Part shown: piece after piece, positions 1 through 11,825 of the stretch | Numbering within the stretch: the first letter of the stretch is position 1 | Layout: the number at the start of each line of letters is the position of its first letter | NCBI GenBank assembly: GCA_000499405.2 | Contig: HG738139.1 | Span: forward strand, 3,997,561-4,061,560 | DNA: 64,000 bases | Reading direction: 5' to 3' | DNA from: Onchocerca volvulus | Taxonomy: Eukaryota > Nematoda > Chromadorea > Rhabditida > Onchocercidae | The notes under the pieces: model-generated | Databases searched by the model: none | The model's input: only the letters and a program-made list of their open reading frames with translations | Told to the model about the DNA's origin: nothing | Program-made: the position numbers and the translations under genes

Positions 1-204
1 TTCGGAATATCCACTAAAAGTTTCCACTTTAAATTATTTCGATCTATTTGCTTTGTAATAATGCCAGGTATAATATCTTTATTTATGGTTAAATTGCACT
101 GATTTAAAAAAGGAAAAAAAAAAACTCATAAGAAGTTGCCATTTCTTCTCCCCAATAAGAATAGGAAAAATATTAAATCATATTGATATTTGCTTAAATT
201 TCAG

Positions 205-325
205 GCTGAAGGATGAAAACGAAAATTGTCCAATGTGTGGTGATGAAATTACTGATTTAAAACTGATGGTTGATGTGAAACAATTTTTAATGAATGACCA
301 AAAAACTAAAAGTAATAAAAATTGA
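205..325 (+). CDS. Possible terminal exon of an unrecognised gene (CPMCG motif)
   Basis: A TTTCAG acceptor at 199-204 is followed by an open frame (starting with one base of a split codon) that ends in TGA at 323-325. It encodes about 39 residues with NCPMCGDEI near the start, a Cys-x2-Cys pair like half of a small zinc-binding site, then a Lys/Asn-rich tail. The upstream exon would lie largely outside the window; I found no in-phase donor in bases 1-204. The family is not recognised. It may be the end of a longer protein with a C-terminal zinc ribbon, or chance. Confidence is low. Confidence 0.35.
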
Positions 326-583
326 GAAAATGAAGTTTGCTTCGTTTACAGGCATTCAATTTTCAATGTTAAATGAAAAATATATAGTGGATTGTTCTTT
401 TTAGCTGAAAGATGAATTGATGAAAATTTATTAATTAAAAAAATAATAAACAATAAGTGGTAAAGAAATAATGATAACAAGTTTTCACAGTGCTATAAAA
501 TTTAAAATTCATATGCATAAGTCTAATGAAGTTAAATATTAAGGACTGCAACAATTTTATACATAAATAATAACATTAATTAA
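326..583. other. Intergenic, convergent gene ends
   Basis: AT-rich sequence between the stop of the plus-strand exon and the stop of the minus-strand TXNDC17 gene. It probably holds the 3' UTRs of both. I see no other feature. Confidence 0.5.
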
Positions 584-1520
584 TTAATCTTCAAGGAATA
601 GTTCTTCCACCAACAGCTCATTAGCACATTGTTCACCAGATAACTTCTTCGCCTGAATGGAAAAAATTAAAAAATATATACAAAATATATAAAGTAGATA
701 ATAGTTATATGAATACATATATGGTAAAATATTTGATATTAGAATTTTATTTTAACTTTCATTTAGGAGTGATAAAAATGTTTTATTTTTTTCTAAATAT
801 TTGAATTAAAATTTTATTTTAGAAAAGATATTAATAGCAAAGATATTGTTTTATGAGAATTAATCTTATTTAGTAAGGTTTGAAAATCAATCTTATCTAT
901 TCACATGTCCTTAAAAAAAAAAAAAAGAAAAAAGAGGTTAAACCTTATTGTTGTAATCCATTAATGTGGGAATTTCTTTCAATTTAAATCTTTCATCAGT
1001 TCGAAATGCATTTTTTTGATCTTTCCAGCTAAAATTGCCATAATTGAAGACGATAATCATATTAAATGTCGGATAATTAAAATATTTCATTCGGATGAGC
1101 ATATAGTTATAGAAAAAATTTGAAAGATCTAGAATTTTTCCACAAATATGAAAATTGTTTTGAATAAAGAAATAAACTTGCTCTGTCCGCTGTCCTACAC
1201 CACATTCGATAAATGTAAGATCCGTATCATCAGAAGATACAATTTTCTCAATGACTTTTTCAATTATTGGTTCCGCTAAAATAAGCATTCAATTAAAATT
1301 CAAGTTTTTAAACAGAAAAAAGTTGTTGATCTAATACAAATATCTGATATTATAAAAAAAAAAACGAATGAAAAGAAAAGAAACCTTGGACACAATCTGG
1401 GCACCAATTTTTGCCATCATTTTTCGAGCCAGTGAATAAAATAATGATACGATCTTTGTGCTCATTCAATATTGTATTCAGTTCATTAAAACCTTCAACT
1501 TTCTTCCGATTAAATACCAT
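584..1520 (-). CDS. TXNDC17: Thioredoxin domain-containing protein 17 (TRP14)
   Basis: Four exons: 1520-1385, 1275-1182, 1028-944 and 652-584, giving 127 residues, close to the usual ~123. The protein is a cytosolic thioredoxin-like disulfide reductase. The active site is WCPDC (W39, C40, C43), preceded by FTGSK; WKDQ, the cis-Pro region EIPTL and the C-terminal VEELFLED match the TRP14 pattern. Family members reduce L-cystine and some protein disulfides. Intron 2 only keeps frame, and the family spacing G-x-R-x-x-WKD, if its donor is GC (CAGA|GCAAGT) rather than GT. A TTTAG acceptor abuts the ATG, so the mRNA could be trans-spliced directly onto the start codon. Confidence 0.93.
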
Positions 1521-1527
1521 CTAAAGT
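1521..1527 (-). promoter_or_regulatory. Putative trans-splice acceptor abutting the TXNDC17 ATG
   Basis: On the minus strand ACTTTAG is followed immediately by ATG. Because exon 1 already encodes a complete TRP14 N-terminus, this is more likely a spliced-leader acceptor than an internal exon boundary. No splice-leader evidence is visible in the window itself. Confidence 0.5.
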
Positions 1528-1609
1528 AAGATAATTTTATTGTTATAACTTATTAATATAAATATCAATTTTAGTTACGATATGAAAATATTAAAAATAG
1601 ATTGTCTAC

Positions 1610-1735
1610 ATAAAAACATGCGCCTATTCGAATGCAGTCTTGTTTCAAAAATTTTTTTTCTCTTCAATCGATGAAGAACTTTCGGAGATTTAAGATCAGT
1701 AACAAAGAATATTTACATTTTTATTTATACACATT
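1610..1735 (+). repeat. Short dispersed repeat, Helitron-island family
   Basis: Starts with AAAAACATGCGCCTATTCGA and ends with a block containing CTTTCGGAGATTTAAGAT and ATTTTTATTTATA. The same head and tail blocks recur in the same order at 37036-37215, and the head recurs inverted at 30880-30915. It is probably a short non-autonomous element, inserted about 90 bp upstream of the TXNDC17 start codon. Confidence 0.6.
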
Positions 1736-3260
1736 CCTCAAAATACTTATTCGCATAAAATTAAAAGCAATCTAAGGCTTAAATAATTTAAAATATCAAG
1801 CTAAAGCAAAATCTCCCTTTTTCTTTTCTTTTTTTTTTTTTTTGATACCGTCATTTAGTATATAATGTGGTTTGGCTTAGAAGATCTCAATTATTTTATA
1901 AATTATGTGAAATTTTCAATTCTCTATAGAAAAGTTCAATTTTAATAAATAGCCATGAAAATGAATAGATGAGAAAAACAAAGAACAGAATGAAATTTTT
2001 TAAATTCTGAAAAAATTCGCTTTGTTAATCATTTTAAAATCTGAAGAATTATATTACGATATCATACTATTATAACTAGTTATAATATTATATAAAAAAA
2101 AAATTTTTTTTCAATAATAATCGCTTTATTTAATAATTATATAATATTAACAATACCGTACACTATAATAATGTTCTTGAAAATAATTGTCAATTGAATT
2201 ACACTTGTTTTTCTTCTTTGTAACTAAAATTTTGATATAATTAACAGCTAATTAATATAATTATTTAAATGGCATGAATAATTATTAATTACAATGCACC
2301 AATTTGCTAACAACAATGAAACGTCAACACTGATGCTAAGTTTAATTTTCAACATGTTGACGTAAATAAGTAAGATATACGAAGTGAAAAAAAAAGCATA
2401 ATTTTCAAGTTTTATTTTTTTTGTATTTAGAAATTCAAATGTGGAAAAAATGCTGGGGAAAAAATATGTATATATTAACAAAATTAGAACATATGCATAT
2501 GAAAATACACTTAACAAAACAGTGACAATTGCTATTTGATTTTATTCGAGAAAAGCAAACTCAAAAAAATTCTTTTTAAGACCGAATTTAGTTCATAATC
2601 AATATTTTCGAAATACTGTACGCGTTTATTTATTTTGCTCCTTTTTTCATCGAAAAATTGAATGAAATAAATTAAGCTTCCTTTTTGGAACATTATTAAT
2701 ATATCAATTTTATATTTGATTTTACTCGAAAAAAAACAAACCCGCTTTTAAAACCAAATTAATTAATAATGAATATTTTGGTTATCAATTAGAAATTAAT
2801 TAAGAAATGATAACTGATTTATTATTTATTGGAAGAATTTTTCAAAATTTTCCAAGAAAAAAAGTATGCATAAAAACGAAAAAAAAAAACAAATAATTAA
2901 TAAAAAATGATGTTACTTTTTATTATTAAATAACATATTCTAAAAATAACGAAGCATATTTTATTCTTCGTTGTATAAAAAAAAAAAAAAAAATTAAATT
3001 AAAAATGGATGGAGATTTAAATATTGAAAAAAAAACTTTTTAGGTGCAAATATAAGAAATGAAAAAAGGGGAAGGTAAGGAAGAACAAAAAATTAGATGA
3101 ATAAAAAAAATAAATTTCGCATATTTTCCTTCCTCTTCTATTATCACATCTAAAAAGCATTATTTTAATAATATAAATGAACAAATGAAAATGCAAAAAA
3201 TTTAAAAATGAATTCACATATAGCAAAATTTATCATATCAAATCATTCAGTTCACTCTGC

Positions 3261-4669
3261 TCAAATCAATAATTGTTCATCGGTATTACGAAGTTTACGA
3301 AAATTCAAATTGTTATTCCTATATTCGATGTTTGGAATTAATTTGATTAAATTTTTCTTCTTTGCATATTCCATTAATGCATTATGCGCACTAATACCTA
3401 ATCCAACTCGATCCGCCGTTCTTGCCAACCAATGAATACTATAAAGCAAGAATTGTGAATTTTTAAAATATTTTTGAAAATTAATCTTTCATCACAATCA
3501 ATACTTATCATATTTTAATAATTCAATTCAATTTCAAATTTTTTATCGCAAATTTCTCATGGTTTAAAAAATGTTGAATTTTCCAGTAAAAGTAATAAAA
3601 TTTAATTTTTGAAAAAAAAACAATTCAATAGATATTTTAAAGCTAATTCAAAACAATTCAAACAATAATCGAAAATAACAATTCAAAACAATCCAAATAA
3701 ACAATCGAGAAACTATCATAGAAATCGTTATGTAAACTTGGTCACATATCAAGATGAAAAAAAAAAAAAAAGCAAGTAAGCAAATGAAAATAAATTTGAA
3801 AAAGTTAGTAAAAAAATGCAAAATTTCATAAATTTCAAATGAGTTGAAGATTAAATAACAAAATTACCTGCTGGTGATCGCTTCCGTAACACTTTTTAAT
3901 CGACGAACATGAACAATGGTGATAAATGATATAGCTAATGAAAAACAATTGATAATAGCTGGAACGATAAGAAGAACAAACATCCAAAAATAGTATCGTT
4001 CAGCTGCTTTTGCACATGACTGAACTAAAAATATGTTCGCAAATGTGATAAGAATAATTTTCTGAGCCAATATTGAGGCAAAATAATGAGACTATAAGAA
4101 GAATTGACATAATTAATTAAATTTGTGAATGACAAAAAACAATGTTAACATAATTGGAGAAAAGAATCACTTGCATTTATTCTAATTCTTTTATTTCAAG
4201 AAGAAGAAACTAATAAGTATCTAGAAAAAAAAAAATGTGTAGAAATGATAGATTTACAATCAATAATTTTTGGAATATTTCGTAAAAAATAAGAAATAAA
4301 TCAATGAAATCTATTCGACAACTAGAAAAGATATCATTAAACTAATTAGTAAGATTATTTCGAAATATCTAATAATAATTTTTAGCTTATCCAATAGAAA
4401 CTAATATTTTCATTTCAACTGCTTTCACAAAAATGATAAATATATTTTACGAAATTGTAATTGTATTTTAATGATTTACGAATCGAAGATAATAATTATT
4501 CCAAATATCAGAATGATTATTTTTTCAGGTTAAACAGATATATAATACTCACTATTAAGGAGTGAAAGTAAAGAAATATCAGAAATAGAATTATTCGCAG
4601 AATTAAAGAGCACAGAATCAACCATTCAGTTATAATCAAATGAAGAGAAACACAATGCAGAATTTGTTT
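3261..4669 (-). CDS. Unrecognised multi-pass membrane protein (5' end missing)
   Basis: Three in-phase exons: about 4669-4553, 4091-3868 and 3438-3261 (TGA at 3261-3263). About 172 residues are visible, with three hydrophobic spans: LILCSLILRIILFLIFLYF, IILITFANIFLV and a longer one around FVLLIVPAIINCF. A Lys/Asn/Arg-rich cytosolic-like tail follows, with ARTADRVGLGISAHNALMEY just after the last span. The 4553 donor is a consensus GTGAGT. The start codon is not resolved: 4672-4670 is an in-frame TAG, so at least one upstream exon is needed. Short ATG candidates around 4977-4991 and 5097-5101 give the right phase but are weak. Family and function unknown. Confidence 0.6.
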
Positions 4670-5221
4670 CTACTAAATAATAGCAAAAATAGCGCGATTC
4701 AACTGTATATATATATATTAACAGCACAATAATTAAATCGAATTTAAAGCCAAATTTGCATTAATTCTAGAAAAAGCGAAAAATCTATGTAAATAACGTA
4801 ATATTTCGGAATCGCATTATTTTAATATGAAAAAAAAAAAAAAAAATGAAGATATGGAAGATGCATTAGAATGATTCGTTTCAAATGTCTTCAGAAATTA
4901 ATCAGCCAAAATAGAAATGGGAAAATCAGATTATAAGAGAATTATTAACAATTAATTCAACTGCAATCTCACTTAACAAATTTGATCATTCCATTCTGAA
5001 GAAAAACTAGATGGAAATTTCAACAAATTAAGGTTCAATTCCGATCATTTAAATTTTAACAATAATGTAATTAGTAAACAGAGAATTTATGTAAATCATG
5101 TTGCAAGAAAATTTTTTTCTGAAAGATGATTTAAATAAAAAAATTGAATTCAAGCGTCATATCAATAAACATATTTAATTGCTAAGATGGAAAAATTATT
5201 GGTAATCCATTTACAATCCCA
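4670..5221. other. Spacer upstream of the membrane-protein gene
   Basis: AT-rich region between the OSGEP stop and the first supported exon of the membrane-protein gene. It probably holds that gene's missing first exon or exons and its 5' leader. The short distance from OSGEP on the same strand would allow an operon, but this is not shown. Confidence 0.4.
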
Positions 5222-7281
5222 CTATTCGCGCCAGACGACATGGACTTGATCAGTACGAAAACGTTGAGTAGTACTACACTCCTCTAGATCAATTATCATT
5301 TTAGCATTTGCCATATGCCAGCCAACTTGAGCAATCATCGCACCATTATCAATACAGAATCTTTCATCTGTCGCAAACAATTTCGCACCTCTAAAAAAGA
5401 TTAAAGTCAAACTTTCCTGCTCTCATATTTCATTCCAAAGTCATTTTTTGACTTCCTGCATTTCATTTCTACAATCCCGTGCAATCATTCCATCTAAAAT
5501 GTATATTTTACCGTATCATTATCAATCAATTATTTACCGTTGTTCGGCCATAATTGACATCATCGCTTGGAGACGCTTATTGGAACCAACACCACCTACG
5601 ATTAATACTTCGCTACTATTACAATGTGCCATTGCTCTTTCTGTGATTTCCACTAGCATAGCGAATATTGTTTCCTGAGAAAGAATTTCAGATAGTCCAT
5701 AAAAGAAGTATTTTTAAAAAAAGAATACAAAATGAATGTCAAATTTTTCTTTAAAAATTAATTTCTTAAAAAATTAATGAGTTTTAAAATGAAGTGATTT
5801 TATTACCGTTCGAGAAAAGTTTTAGTAAAAATAAATGAAATTTCGATAATCGAACCTACATATAATCTCACTAACCTGCAAAGAGAAACAAAGATCAGCT
5901 GCAGTACATTCACCAGTTCGAATCATTTGCAAACCTTTATGTTCAACATAGGAAAGTATCCCAGAAAGCGATAAATCCATGCCTTTTACTGTATATGGTA
6001 AAGCAATAAGCTTTTTTCCTTTCAATGCAAGCTGTTCTAAATTGTATGCTGGGAATGGATCATTTGGAAGATCCACCAATCGAGCAAATCTAAAGAAACA
6101 TAACCTGATGTTATGTAGCTTCTCAAAATTTATCGCAAATAAAAAATATATTTAGAAATTAACATGAATTGAATCTTTCAAAATAAATTTAATTGATATG
6201 AAAAAAAGACGTAAATAAAGCATACCTATCCAGGCAATTACCAACAGCAATATCTAACGTTTCACCAAATATCCTATAGCGTTGATTAGAATAACTGATG
6301 ACCTGAAAGAGAACAACCGAAAAAAATAATATTGTCATTCTCATCAATTCAAAACTGAAGGGGGAAAAAAATACCGTAACTTAATATACCTGAGTATTGC
6401 CTCCACTAACATATAGTACCACTGGATTTTCGGCTTTCGTTATTAGACGTCCCATTTCAATATGGCCAATACAATGATTCACTGGATAAAGCGGAATCGA
6501 CCATAACTGTGATAATGTACGTGCTACTATTGCACCAACTTGTAATGGAGCACCCATTCCAGGTCCTTTTGTGTAAGCAATTCCATCAATTTCATTTTGT
6601 GGATTCTGAAAAAAATCTCAATGTCATAAATTAATTAATACTAATTATTATCACACTTAATATATAAAAAAATGTGCCACATTATTTCCAAATTCAATAC
6701 AATCGGTGCATAGAATCACCTATTAGGCCTTTCATTAACTGTTAACTAAAAGTAACATTAACTAATAATTGACGTTAACATTAATTAAAAATTTCGATTA
6801 CCAAATTTATCAGACCAACAAAAACTAATTACATAACAATACAGCTTTCGAAGTTTTTGTGTTATAATAATCAACAAAATAAAATAGTGATGATAAAATA
6901 AAATACAAAAATGACATGTGATGTTTAATAAATATTAATACAATAAAACATCCTTGTATTATAATACTTACTTTGATATTAGCTTGTTGTAAAGCATCAA
7001 TTACAATGCGAACAACATTTTGCCTATGATGTGCTGCTGTTTCAGGAGGTCGAAATCCTTGGCCAAGTGGAGCATGATAAGTAGCCCGAGGATTTGACAA
7101 CACCTACGAATAAATACATATTACATAATCAATAAAATCATAAAAATTAAACACAACTGAAATCTTCTACAGATATTTTAATATGCTAATAATAATATAT
7201 AAGGATAGATACCTCACCATCACGAACAATCCCAACACCAACTTTATTAGCACTGCTTTCAATTCCCAATATGCAAACCAT
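5222..7281 (-). CDS. OSGEP: tRNA N6-adenosine threonylcarbamoyltransferase, KEOPS catalytic subunit (Kae1/TsaD family)
   Basis: Seven exons: 7281-7213, 7103-6972, 6605-6390, 6302-6226, 6089-5876, 5674-5538 and 5390-5222. They give 337 residues, like human OSGEP (335). The KEOPS complex transfers threonylcarbamoyl to A37 of ANN-decoding tRNAs. Seen: N-terminal [16 protein letters not shown] (ASKHA phosphate loop), metal-binding NHCIGH (H111, H115), [20 protein letters not shown] and the third metal ligand in CIDNGAMIA. There is no mitochondrial presequence, so this is the cytosolic/nuclear paralogue and not OSGEPL1. The ATG lies only 15 nt after the stop of the upstream LYR-protein gene, with no acceptor in between, so the mRNA may be dicistronic. 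Confidence 0.95.
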
Positions 7282-7296
7282 AATTATTTACAGTGA
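7282..7296 (-). other. 15-nt intercistronic gap between LYR gene and OSGEP
   Basis: Between the TGA of the LYR ORF (7299-7297) and the ATG of OSGEP (7281-7279) are only 15 nt, AT-rich, with no AG. Any spliced-leader acceptor serving OSGEP must therefore lie inside the LYR coding sequence. The nearest strong one, TTTCAG ending at 7336, is the same acceptor that joins the LYR exons. Confidence 0.8.
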
Positions 7297-8248
7297 TCAA
7301 CAAAATCGATCCGATTTCAGCAATTGTTCAGCTTTCTGAAATAAATGAATAAAAACTTCGATAGCCATTTCATGTCGAGTTTTTCATGTGAAATATTTTT
7401 AAAATACATATTAACAAAGCCCTTCAGAAAAAGAAAATTTTAGTTTTTTTTTTTCCTTTTAGGAAAAGTATAAACAAAAACTGTGACAATGGTAAATTTT
7501 TTTATTAGTCTAAAGGAGAAGCTATTAGCAAATATTTCATTAATAACTTAAGGATTTAAATATACTTATGGATTTAAACATAGCTTCATGATCTAAAACC
7601 AAAATATTCCGTTAGTAAAGCATTTGATGTCGAGATTAAATTAGAATTGTGATAAAAAAAAAAGTTGATTTTTACCAATAATTTTATGCAAAATTTCCTA
7701 TAGATTCGCATTTGGAAATCATTTAAAGTTGATTAATATTTAAAGCTTTTAAATTATTTAAAACAAAGATAACGCTCTCAAAATAGAGGATAAAAGTCAG
7801 GTTTACTAGAAAGCAACAATCTCCTTAATTCTTCGTTTATTTTCCAAATTATTTTTAAGAAAGGTTAACGTTTTTAAATTATTTAAAACGAAGATTAATG
7901 TCCCTTTTTCTAAACATTTTTAATAATTCTATAAAAATAAAAGGATTTGCTCTTGTTACAAAAATACATGTATTTTGAATCTGGATATGAATTTTAATCA
8001 ATTTGGATAATTTTTAGAATAATATAGCTAACGAACAATAATTAACAATAAAAATCTTCTAATTATTGAAAATGCAAGAAATTCGAAACCTGTAGAAGTC
8101 GTTCTGCCTTTTTACCGGTAGCTTTTTTATTGTAAAAAAATTCTCGATAAACCCGTTCGCAAAAATATTCCTTATCCGTATATACGAAACTATCTGCTTT
8201 TCGTAGAATTCGTTTATACAATGATAAAATTGATAAACGATTGTTCAT
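7297..8248 (-). CDS. Small LYR-motif protein, MIEF1-microprotein/LYRM-like
   Basis: Two exons, 8248-8090 and 7335-7297, encode 65 residues. The sequence begins with SILSLYKRILRKADSF (L-Y-K variant of the LYR tripeptide), then VYTDKEYFCERV, YREFFYNKK and a basic C-terminus. Length and motif spacing match the 70-residue MIEF1 upstream-ORF microprotein (AltMiD51). LYR proteins bind mitochondrial acyl carrier protein and help assemble Fe-S enzymes, respiratory complexes or the mitoribosome; the MIEF1 microprotein is linked to mitoribosome assembly. A TTTTTCAG about 28 nt upstream of the ATG is a good trans-splice acceptor. The 754-nt intron is normal. Other small LYRM proteins remain possible identities. 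Confidence 0.82.
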
Positions 8249-8275
8249 CAATATAAAATTGAATTATGAACGAAA

Positions 8276-8284
8276 CTGAAAAAG
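8276..8284 (-). promoter_or_regulatory. Putative spliced-leader acceptor for the LYR-OSGEP transcript
   Basis: On the minus strand TTTTTCAG ends at 8276, 28 nt before the LYR start codon, and matches the nematode acceptor consensus. If the message is dicistronic, this would be its only 5' processing site. Confidence 0.5.
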
Positions 8285-8833
8285 AAAAAAAAATACTTCG
8301 AATAAGCCTTCCTTTTAACTAATTCAATTTAGCAAACCTAAATCTTCTTTATTATTTTGTAATCTTATTAATCCAAAAGACAACATTTCAAAATTCATTC
8401 AATTTCAAAAATTCACTGCAAAATATTACGTAATATTTTGAAAATTGACAGCTGAATTAAGCAGTTAATGTGTAAAAATTTAATTTCTCAAACATGATTA
8501 CATTATTCTTGGCAATTTGATCTTTGAAACATTCATTATATATGTATTTCTTTTTCAATTCAACCAAGCGGTTGTTAGTTTGAAATATAAAATTCACGAT
8601 TTTACGCCATTTGTTGGTAGAAATTAATATCATCTTTTAAATATATCTATTTATTTGAGTAATAGAAAAATAACTGTAACATTTGTTGTACAATCTAAGC
8701 TATGCAGGAGATAAAAAGAAACAAATAAAGTACGATGAAAGATTGCTAGAAATATGATCTATTATAGTTAATTTAATAAACTAAAAATTACAAGAAAAAA
8801 AAAAAAGAAAAAAAAGGACATTGGGAGAATTAA

Positions 8834-8974
8834 TCAATCAGGAAGAAATATCAGAAGAATTAATCTAAAATGACGATTTAAAACAAAGTTACAAACTTCC
8901 ACTATCAACAAAAATGCTGCAAAAGAAAAAAAAAGCATCTCTGCCAGTACGAAACGAAGATAGATACTAATTCC
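8834..8974 (-). CDS. Possible terminal exon with a membrane-spanning segment
   Basis: A good acceptor (CTCTATTGCAG) is followed by 46 open codons and TGA at 8834. The peptide contains FVLAEMLFFSFAAFLLIVEV, a plausible transmembrane helix. No upstream exon could be joined with confidence between here and the TMEM55 stop at 9798, so it could also be chance in AT-rich sequence. Confidence 0.25.
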   Translation of the reverse strand, partial: GISIYLRFVLAEMLFFSFAAFLLIVEVCNFVLNRHFRLILLIFLPD

Positions 8975-9797
8975 CTGCAATAGAGCACAAATATTTCAAT
9001 ATTTTAGTAAAACAAACTTGATAGTTGAAAAATTTATTTTTGAAAAATAAAATTACTGAAAAGCTTGAGTCTTTATAGAAACAATTAATGAATGTTTGAT
9101 GACAATAATTTACTAAGTTATTCTATATTTTGTAAAGATTACAAAAGAAATAATATACGAGAAATGATGACACTGTCGTTGTTTGAAAATTATCGTTGTT
9201 TCAGAACAACAGAAGCTTAAAAATTATTATCCTAAACAAATTCAAGACATCTTTTAATCTTGGAAACATATCTGGAATAAAAAGTGATCGAAATCCTGAA
9301 ATATTAGACATTTTTATCACATAAAAATTCATTTTTAATATATTCATAATAATAAAGAATGAGAAAAAGTAATATGATTCATTTGCAAGCAATATAAATG
9401 CGGTAATTTTTTCGTAAAATCGATTGTAATGAAATTCATTCTTTAAATAGTTTAATCAAAAGTTCACTGCATCAATAATGATAAGTTTCTCCTTAGAAAT
9501 AAGCTTATCATCAAGATTGAAAAATAGAATATTTCATTACATTTTTATACAATATTTGGATTATTCAAAAGAAAAAATAAGTTTTTACAATGACTTCATA
9601 TAAGATGAAAATATATATGCATAATTTTTGTTTTTTATACAATTTGAAAATTGAAAAAGAAAAAAAAGACTGGAAAGCAAGATATGAATTTCCAAAAAAG
9701 CAATAACAGATGAAGCAGAAATTGAAAATAAAACAGTTAAGGCAAGGAAAACCATTCGGAGCCCAATTGGAATCATATTTTTCTTGCAATGCAAGAA

Positions 9798-11825
9798 TCA
9801 CAAAGGAGAAATAACTGTGCTTGTTTTTAGATTTATAAAATATACAAAACGGAAGAATAAAAATAATGCAGTAGCAATGACAAACACCCAGGCAACATAG
9901 ATGAAAGGTGCAGATTGCGCCGAATGCCATGTAGCTATCTAAAAAGAAACCATTAATAAAAAAATTGATAAAATTGATCTCAAGGACAAGCTGTTATATT
10001 TTATGTATCTTAATTAAATCAATAGTTGTTTAAAGTAAGAGTGTTTATTTAAAATAATTTGGCAATGTTTGTCCATATTTCATGCATTATACTATTGATG
10101 AGTGAGAAATGCATTAATTTTATGGGTTTAATACAAAGAAAAAGAGGCTGAAAAGATAGGGAAAATAAGTCATTTGAAAGACAAAATTCATTATTGAATT
10201 TTTTTGATATCATATGAATATTATCTCAAGTTATTAGGAGAGAAGAATTCAGAGGAACAACAAAGATACTCACCATTAAACCAATTGCACCTGCTGAGAA
10301 CAGGATGGAGCAAATGATGAAAAAGATTGCTCTGTTACGAGCATATTCACGACCCACCGACGAACTACAACATTATTCTTTTTATGCTTACTATAATTAA
10401 CAAGTTCAAGTTAACATTCAAATAACAAAATCATAAATTTCTAGCTCCTCTTTTACTAGAGATGATATGTACTTCTCAATTCAATTCTTTATTCTACTCG
10501 CGATAATGTTCAACATATGTCTTTTATTAGCGATCTTACGACTGGAAAAAAAAAAAAAAAGAAAAGTAAAACTAAAATTAGTTGATGAAACTTTTAAACT
10601 GTTCTCTTTTAAAAGTGAAAGATTTTATTCCTTAAAAAGTAAACTAACATTTTTTGACAATGCGGACATTTCGCAACGGTAAGATTGAGTGTATTGAACA
10701 TGAACATTTCTTGACAATGAGCACACAGAACTCGGCATGTTCCAGTTGGAGCTCTGTAAAATGCATAATTTTATTAAGCACGGGTATTCATAAAAGTACA
10801 TCAACAAAGTTGATCACTGATTAATGCATCGAGAAGTTGATTTTATTATTTTCTTTAAAAAAAAAAAAAAGAAAAAATAAAAGATGAACTGTTCATAACT
10901 TATTTCGAAAATGTTGGAATTAATTAAATACATACCTAACTGCGGTACCAACAGGTGCACTACCACCTAACGTGATAACACGTTTGCAATTGACACGAGG
11001 ACATGCGATACGATTTGAAGAAGCTTTACAGAGTAAAAGACAGTTGCACGGGCAACGTACATATTTTTTACCAGGTGGAGCAGGACGAATTGGTGTTGCT
11101 TCATTACACTGATTACATTTTACTACATGTTGCGAAGTCTGAAAAAAAAAAAGAAAAAAAACTGAAAATAACAAAAAATCGTACCAAATAACAGAAACAA
11201 AAAAAAAAACACTACAAAAATTAACCAAAACAACAAAATAAGGCAACTTCTGCAAAGTTAAAAACCAACAAATAGACCACTTATCTAAACCACCTAAAAC
11301 ACTAAAAAGTCAAAAATGAAAAAGAAAATACTCGAAAAAAAAAAAGAAAAAAAACTGCTTCATAAAGAATAAATATAAGCATATCATGTAATAATTAAGC
11401 ATACCACAAAATATGATTAAAATTCAATTGAGAATTATCAAATTGCTTCATTTATCAAAATAATCATACAATAAGCAATGCTAATATATAATCTAATGAA
11501 CAATTTAAAAAAAAATTCCTGAGAAATTTTGAAAAAAAGGAAAAAAAAAGAACTTCTTTACCTTATTTTCGATAACAAAAGTAGCTGAGCATACACGACA
11601 TGTAACGATTGGACCAGCATGTCTTACTGTATCGCTTGATTCTCCGGAAATTGCTTGTTGTATTTGTGGTACAGTATGTTGTTCTTCTTCATGGCTAATA
11701 TATTCTTCCGGTGTAACAGATACAACTTGAGTTTCAGTACCTTCATAATTTGGAGTAATAGTTGATCTTTCGTTACTTAATAATGGTTGCTGTTCACTAT
11801 TCTCATATTCATTTACATTATCCAT
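9798..11825 (-). CDS. PIP4P: TMEM55-type phosphatidylinositol-4,5-bisphosphate 4-phosphatase
   Basis: Five exons: 11825-11562, 11138-10936, 10753-10649, 10364-10274 and 9938-9798, total 267 residues (human relatives 257-284). The family sits in late endosome/lysosome membranes and is reported to remove the 4-phosphate of PtdIns(4,5)P2. Seen: an acidic N-terminal cytosolic region (~1-75), several Cys-rich pairs ([49 protein letters not shown]), the C-x5-R signature CKASSNR, then two C-terminal transmembrane helices ([17 protein letters not shown] and [15 protein letters not shown]). The overlapping minus-strand frames at 9565-9930 are shadows. A TTTCAG acceptor lies about 30 nt upstream of the ATG. 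Confidence 0.93.

Larger units (their letters stand above)
1521..3260. other. Gene-poor AT-rich spacer
   Basis: Contains the upstream region of TXNDC17, a short dispersed repeat (1610-1735) and the probable 3' UTR of the minus-strand membrane-protein gene. Homopolymer A/T runs are frequent. No further coding region is supported; the short open frames here lack splice signals and recognisable composition. Confidence 0.5.
8249..9797. other. Spacer between TMEM55 and LYR genes
   Basis: Holds the TMEM55-type 3' UTR, the LYR gene leader and one possible exon (8834-8974). Open frames overlapping 9565-9930 in other phases are shadows of the TMEM55 last exon. Confidence 0.45.

Noticed and set aside
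9565..9930. 121- and 69-residue minus-strand open frames rich in Phe and Cys
   Set aside because: They overlap the TMEM55 last exon in the wrong phase; the spliced frame gives the conserved second transmembrane helix.
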